Origin: Bacillota bacterium
Lineage (GTDB): Bacteria > Bacillota_C > Negativicutes > JAEYSJ01
DNA: 6,081 nt
Assembly (NCBI GenBank): GCA_023434855.1
Contig: JAEYSJ010000215.1
Coordinates: 1 to 6,081, forward strand
Direction of reading: 5' to 3'
The notes under the pieces were generated by a model. It worked only from the letters and a program-made list of their open reading frames with translations. It did not search any database and was not told the origin of the DNA. Each line of letters starts with the position of its first letter. Positions within the stretch are counted from its first letter, which is position 1. The position numbers were made by a program, and so were the translations under genes. Of this stretch, positions 5,659 to 6,081 are shown in pieces.

Positions 5659-6024
5659 TTATGCAGCTTTAGAGAATACAGCCCGGAATACGTCACCAAT
5701 CACTTTGCCATAGACAACAATTGTTTCCAGCCCGTCACGCAAACTGTCTACCGTATCGGACAAATCATCCTGCAAGTAATGAAAAGCATCATTTGTCTGA
5801 CTGGCAGTTTGTTTCAGACTAATGGCAAGCTCATTAATATTGGACAATGTTTCAGGCAAAACAGACAGCGTTTCCTGAATGTCGGCATCCCGGGCATTAA
5901 GGATTGCCCGTACATGTCCAATAACACAAAAGGCCTGGTGTAAAACGGTGATTAAGTAGGCACTGACAACAACAGCAATCGTAAAGAGAATGAACAGTCC
6001 CAGTTCGTACAGCGAAACATACAC
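5659..6024 (-). CDS. Small single-pass membrane protein with coiled-coil-like tail (DUF948-like architecture)
   Basis: From the chosen GTG at 6024 the product has 121 residues. Residues about 7-30 (LGLFILFTIAVVVSAYLITVLHQA) form one membrane segment. The rest is a mostly helical tail with spaced Leu/Ile and the runs ETLSVLPETLSNINELAISLKQ and LSDTVDSLRDGLETIV, which suggest a coiled coil. One N-terminal anchor plus such a tail is the layout of DUF948 proteins, common in Firmicutes and of unknown function. The start is supported by GAAGGA 6 nt upstream. The frame stays open to the window edge, where another GTG (6081) would add 19 residues, so a longer or truncated protein cannot be excluded. 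A perfect hairpin terminator follows the stop, making this the last gene of its unit. Confidence 0.65.
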   Translation of the reverse strand: MYVSLYELGLFILFTIAVVVSAYLITVLHQAFCVIGHVRAILNARDADIQETLSVLPETLSNINELAISLKQTASQTNDAFHYLQDDLSDTVDSLRDGLETIVVYGKVIGDVFRAVFSKAA

Positions 6025-6030
6025 GGCTAT

Positions 6031-6036
6031 TCCTTC
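6031..6036 (-). promoter_or_regulatory. Ribosome-binding site deciding the start of the DUF948-like gene
   Basis: GAAGGA on the minus strand lies 6 nt before the GTG at 6024-6022. It is the reason for preferring this start, which places the membrane segment close to the N-terminus, over the GTG at the window edge. Confidence 0.5.
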
Positions 6037-6081
6037 TTTCAACGAATTTATTAGCAAGCGCTTAGGTATCTTAATTAACAC

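Overview
The window is AT-rich DNA from a low-GC Firmicute-like bacterium, and every gene in it lies on the minus strand. The protein sequences and the style of the intergenic DNA suggest an anaerobic clostridial or Negativicutes (Sporomusa/Pelosinus-type) genome. That placement is an impression from composition and gene types, not a proof. Read in the direction of transcription (high to low coordinates) there are three units.

(1) 6081-5579: the end of an upstream unit. It holds a small single-pass membrane protein with a coiled-coil-like tail (DUF948-like architecture). A perfect 14-bp hairpin terminator closes it.

(2) 5554-3551: a tight three-gene operon. It has a candidate sigma-A promoter, a flavodoxin-fold reductase with a CX2CX2CX5C cysteine cluster, a single-domain rhodanese with an intact CRSGRR loop, and a secreted protein of unknown function ending in a BamE/SmpA-like segment. 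Gaps are 13 and 30 nt, and a strong intrinsic terminator follows. The first two genes suggest redox or sulfur chemistry; the third has no clear role.

(3) 3550-1: about 360 bp of non-coding DNA, then the start of what I read as a Pel-type exopolysaccharide operon. The non-coding stretch holds a second terminator-like hairpin, a GAGGACAC direct-repeat element, a long inverted repeat and a candidate promoter. The first gene encodes a 726-residue fusion: an N-terminal NAD-dependent sugar-nucleotide epimerase joined to a PelD-like module (four membrane segments, coiled coil, GAF, degenerate GGDEF). The degenerate GGDEF keeps the RxxD inhibitory site that binds cyclic di-GMP in PelD proteins but has lost the catalytic motif. 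It overlaps a PelE-like membrane/helical-repeat gene, which in turn overlaps the first 37 codons of a third, exported protein that leaves the window, possibly the PelA-type deacetylase. The model is that the epimerase half supplies a UDP-N-acetylhexosamine precursor, probably UDP-GalNAc. The PelD half would switch on the membrane synthase complex when c-di-GMP binds, and PelE would scaffold it. The glycosyltransferase (PelF) and transporter (PelG) would be expected beyond position 1; their presence would confirm the assignment.
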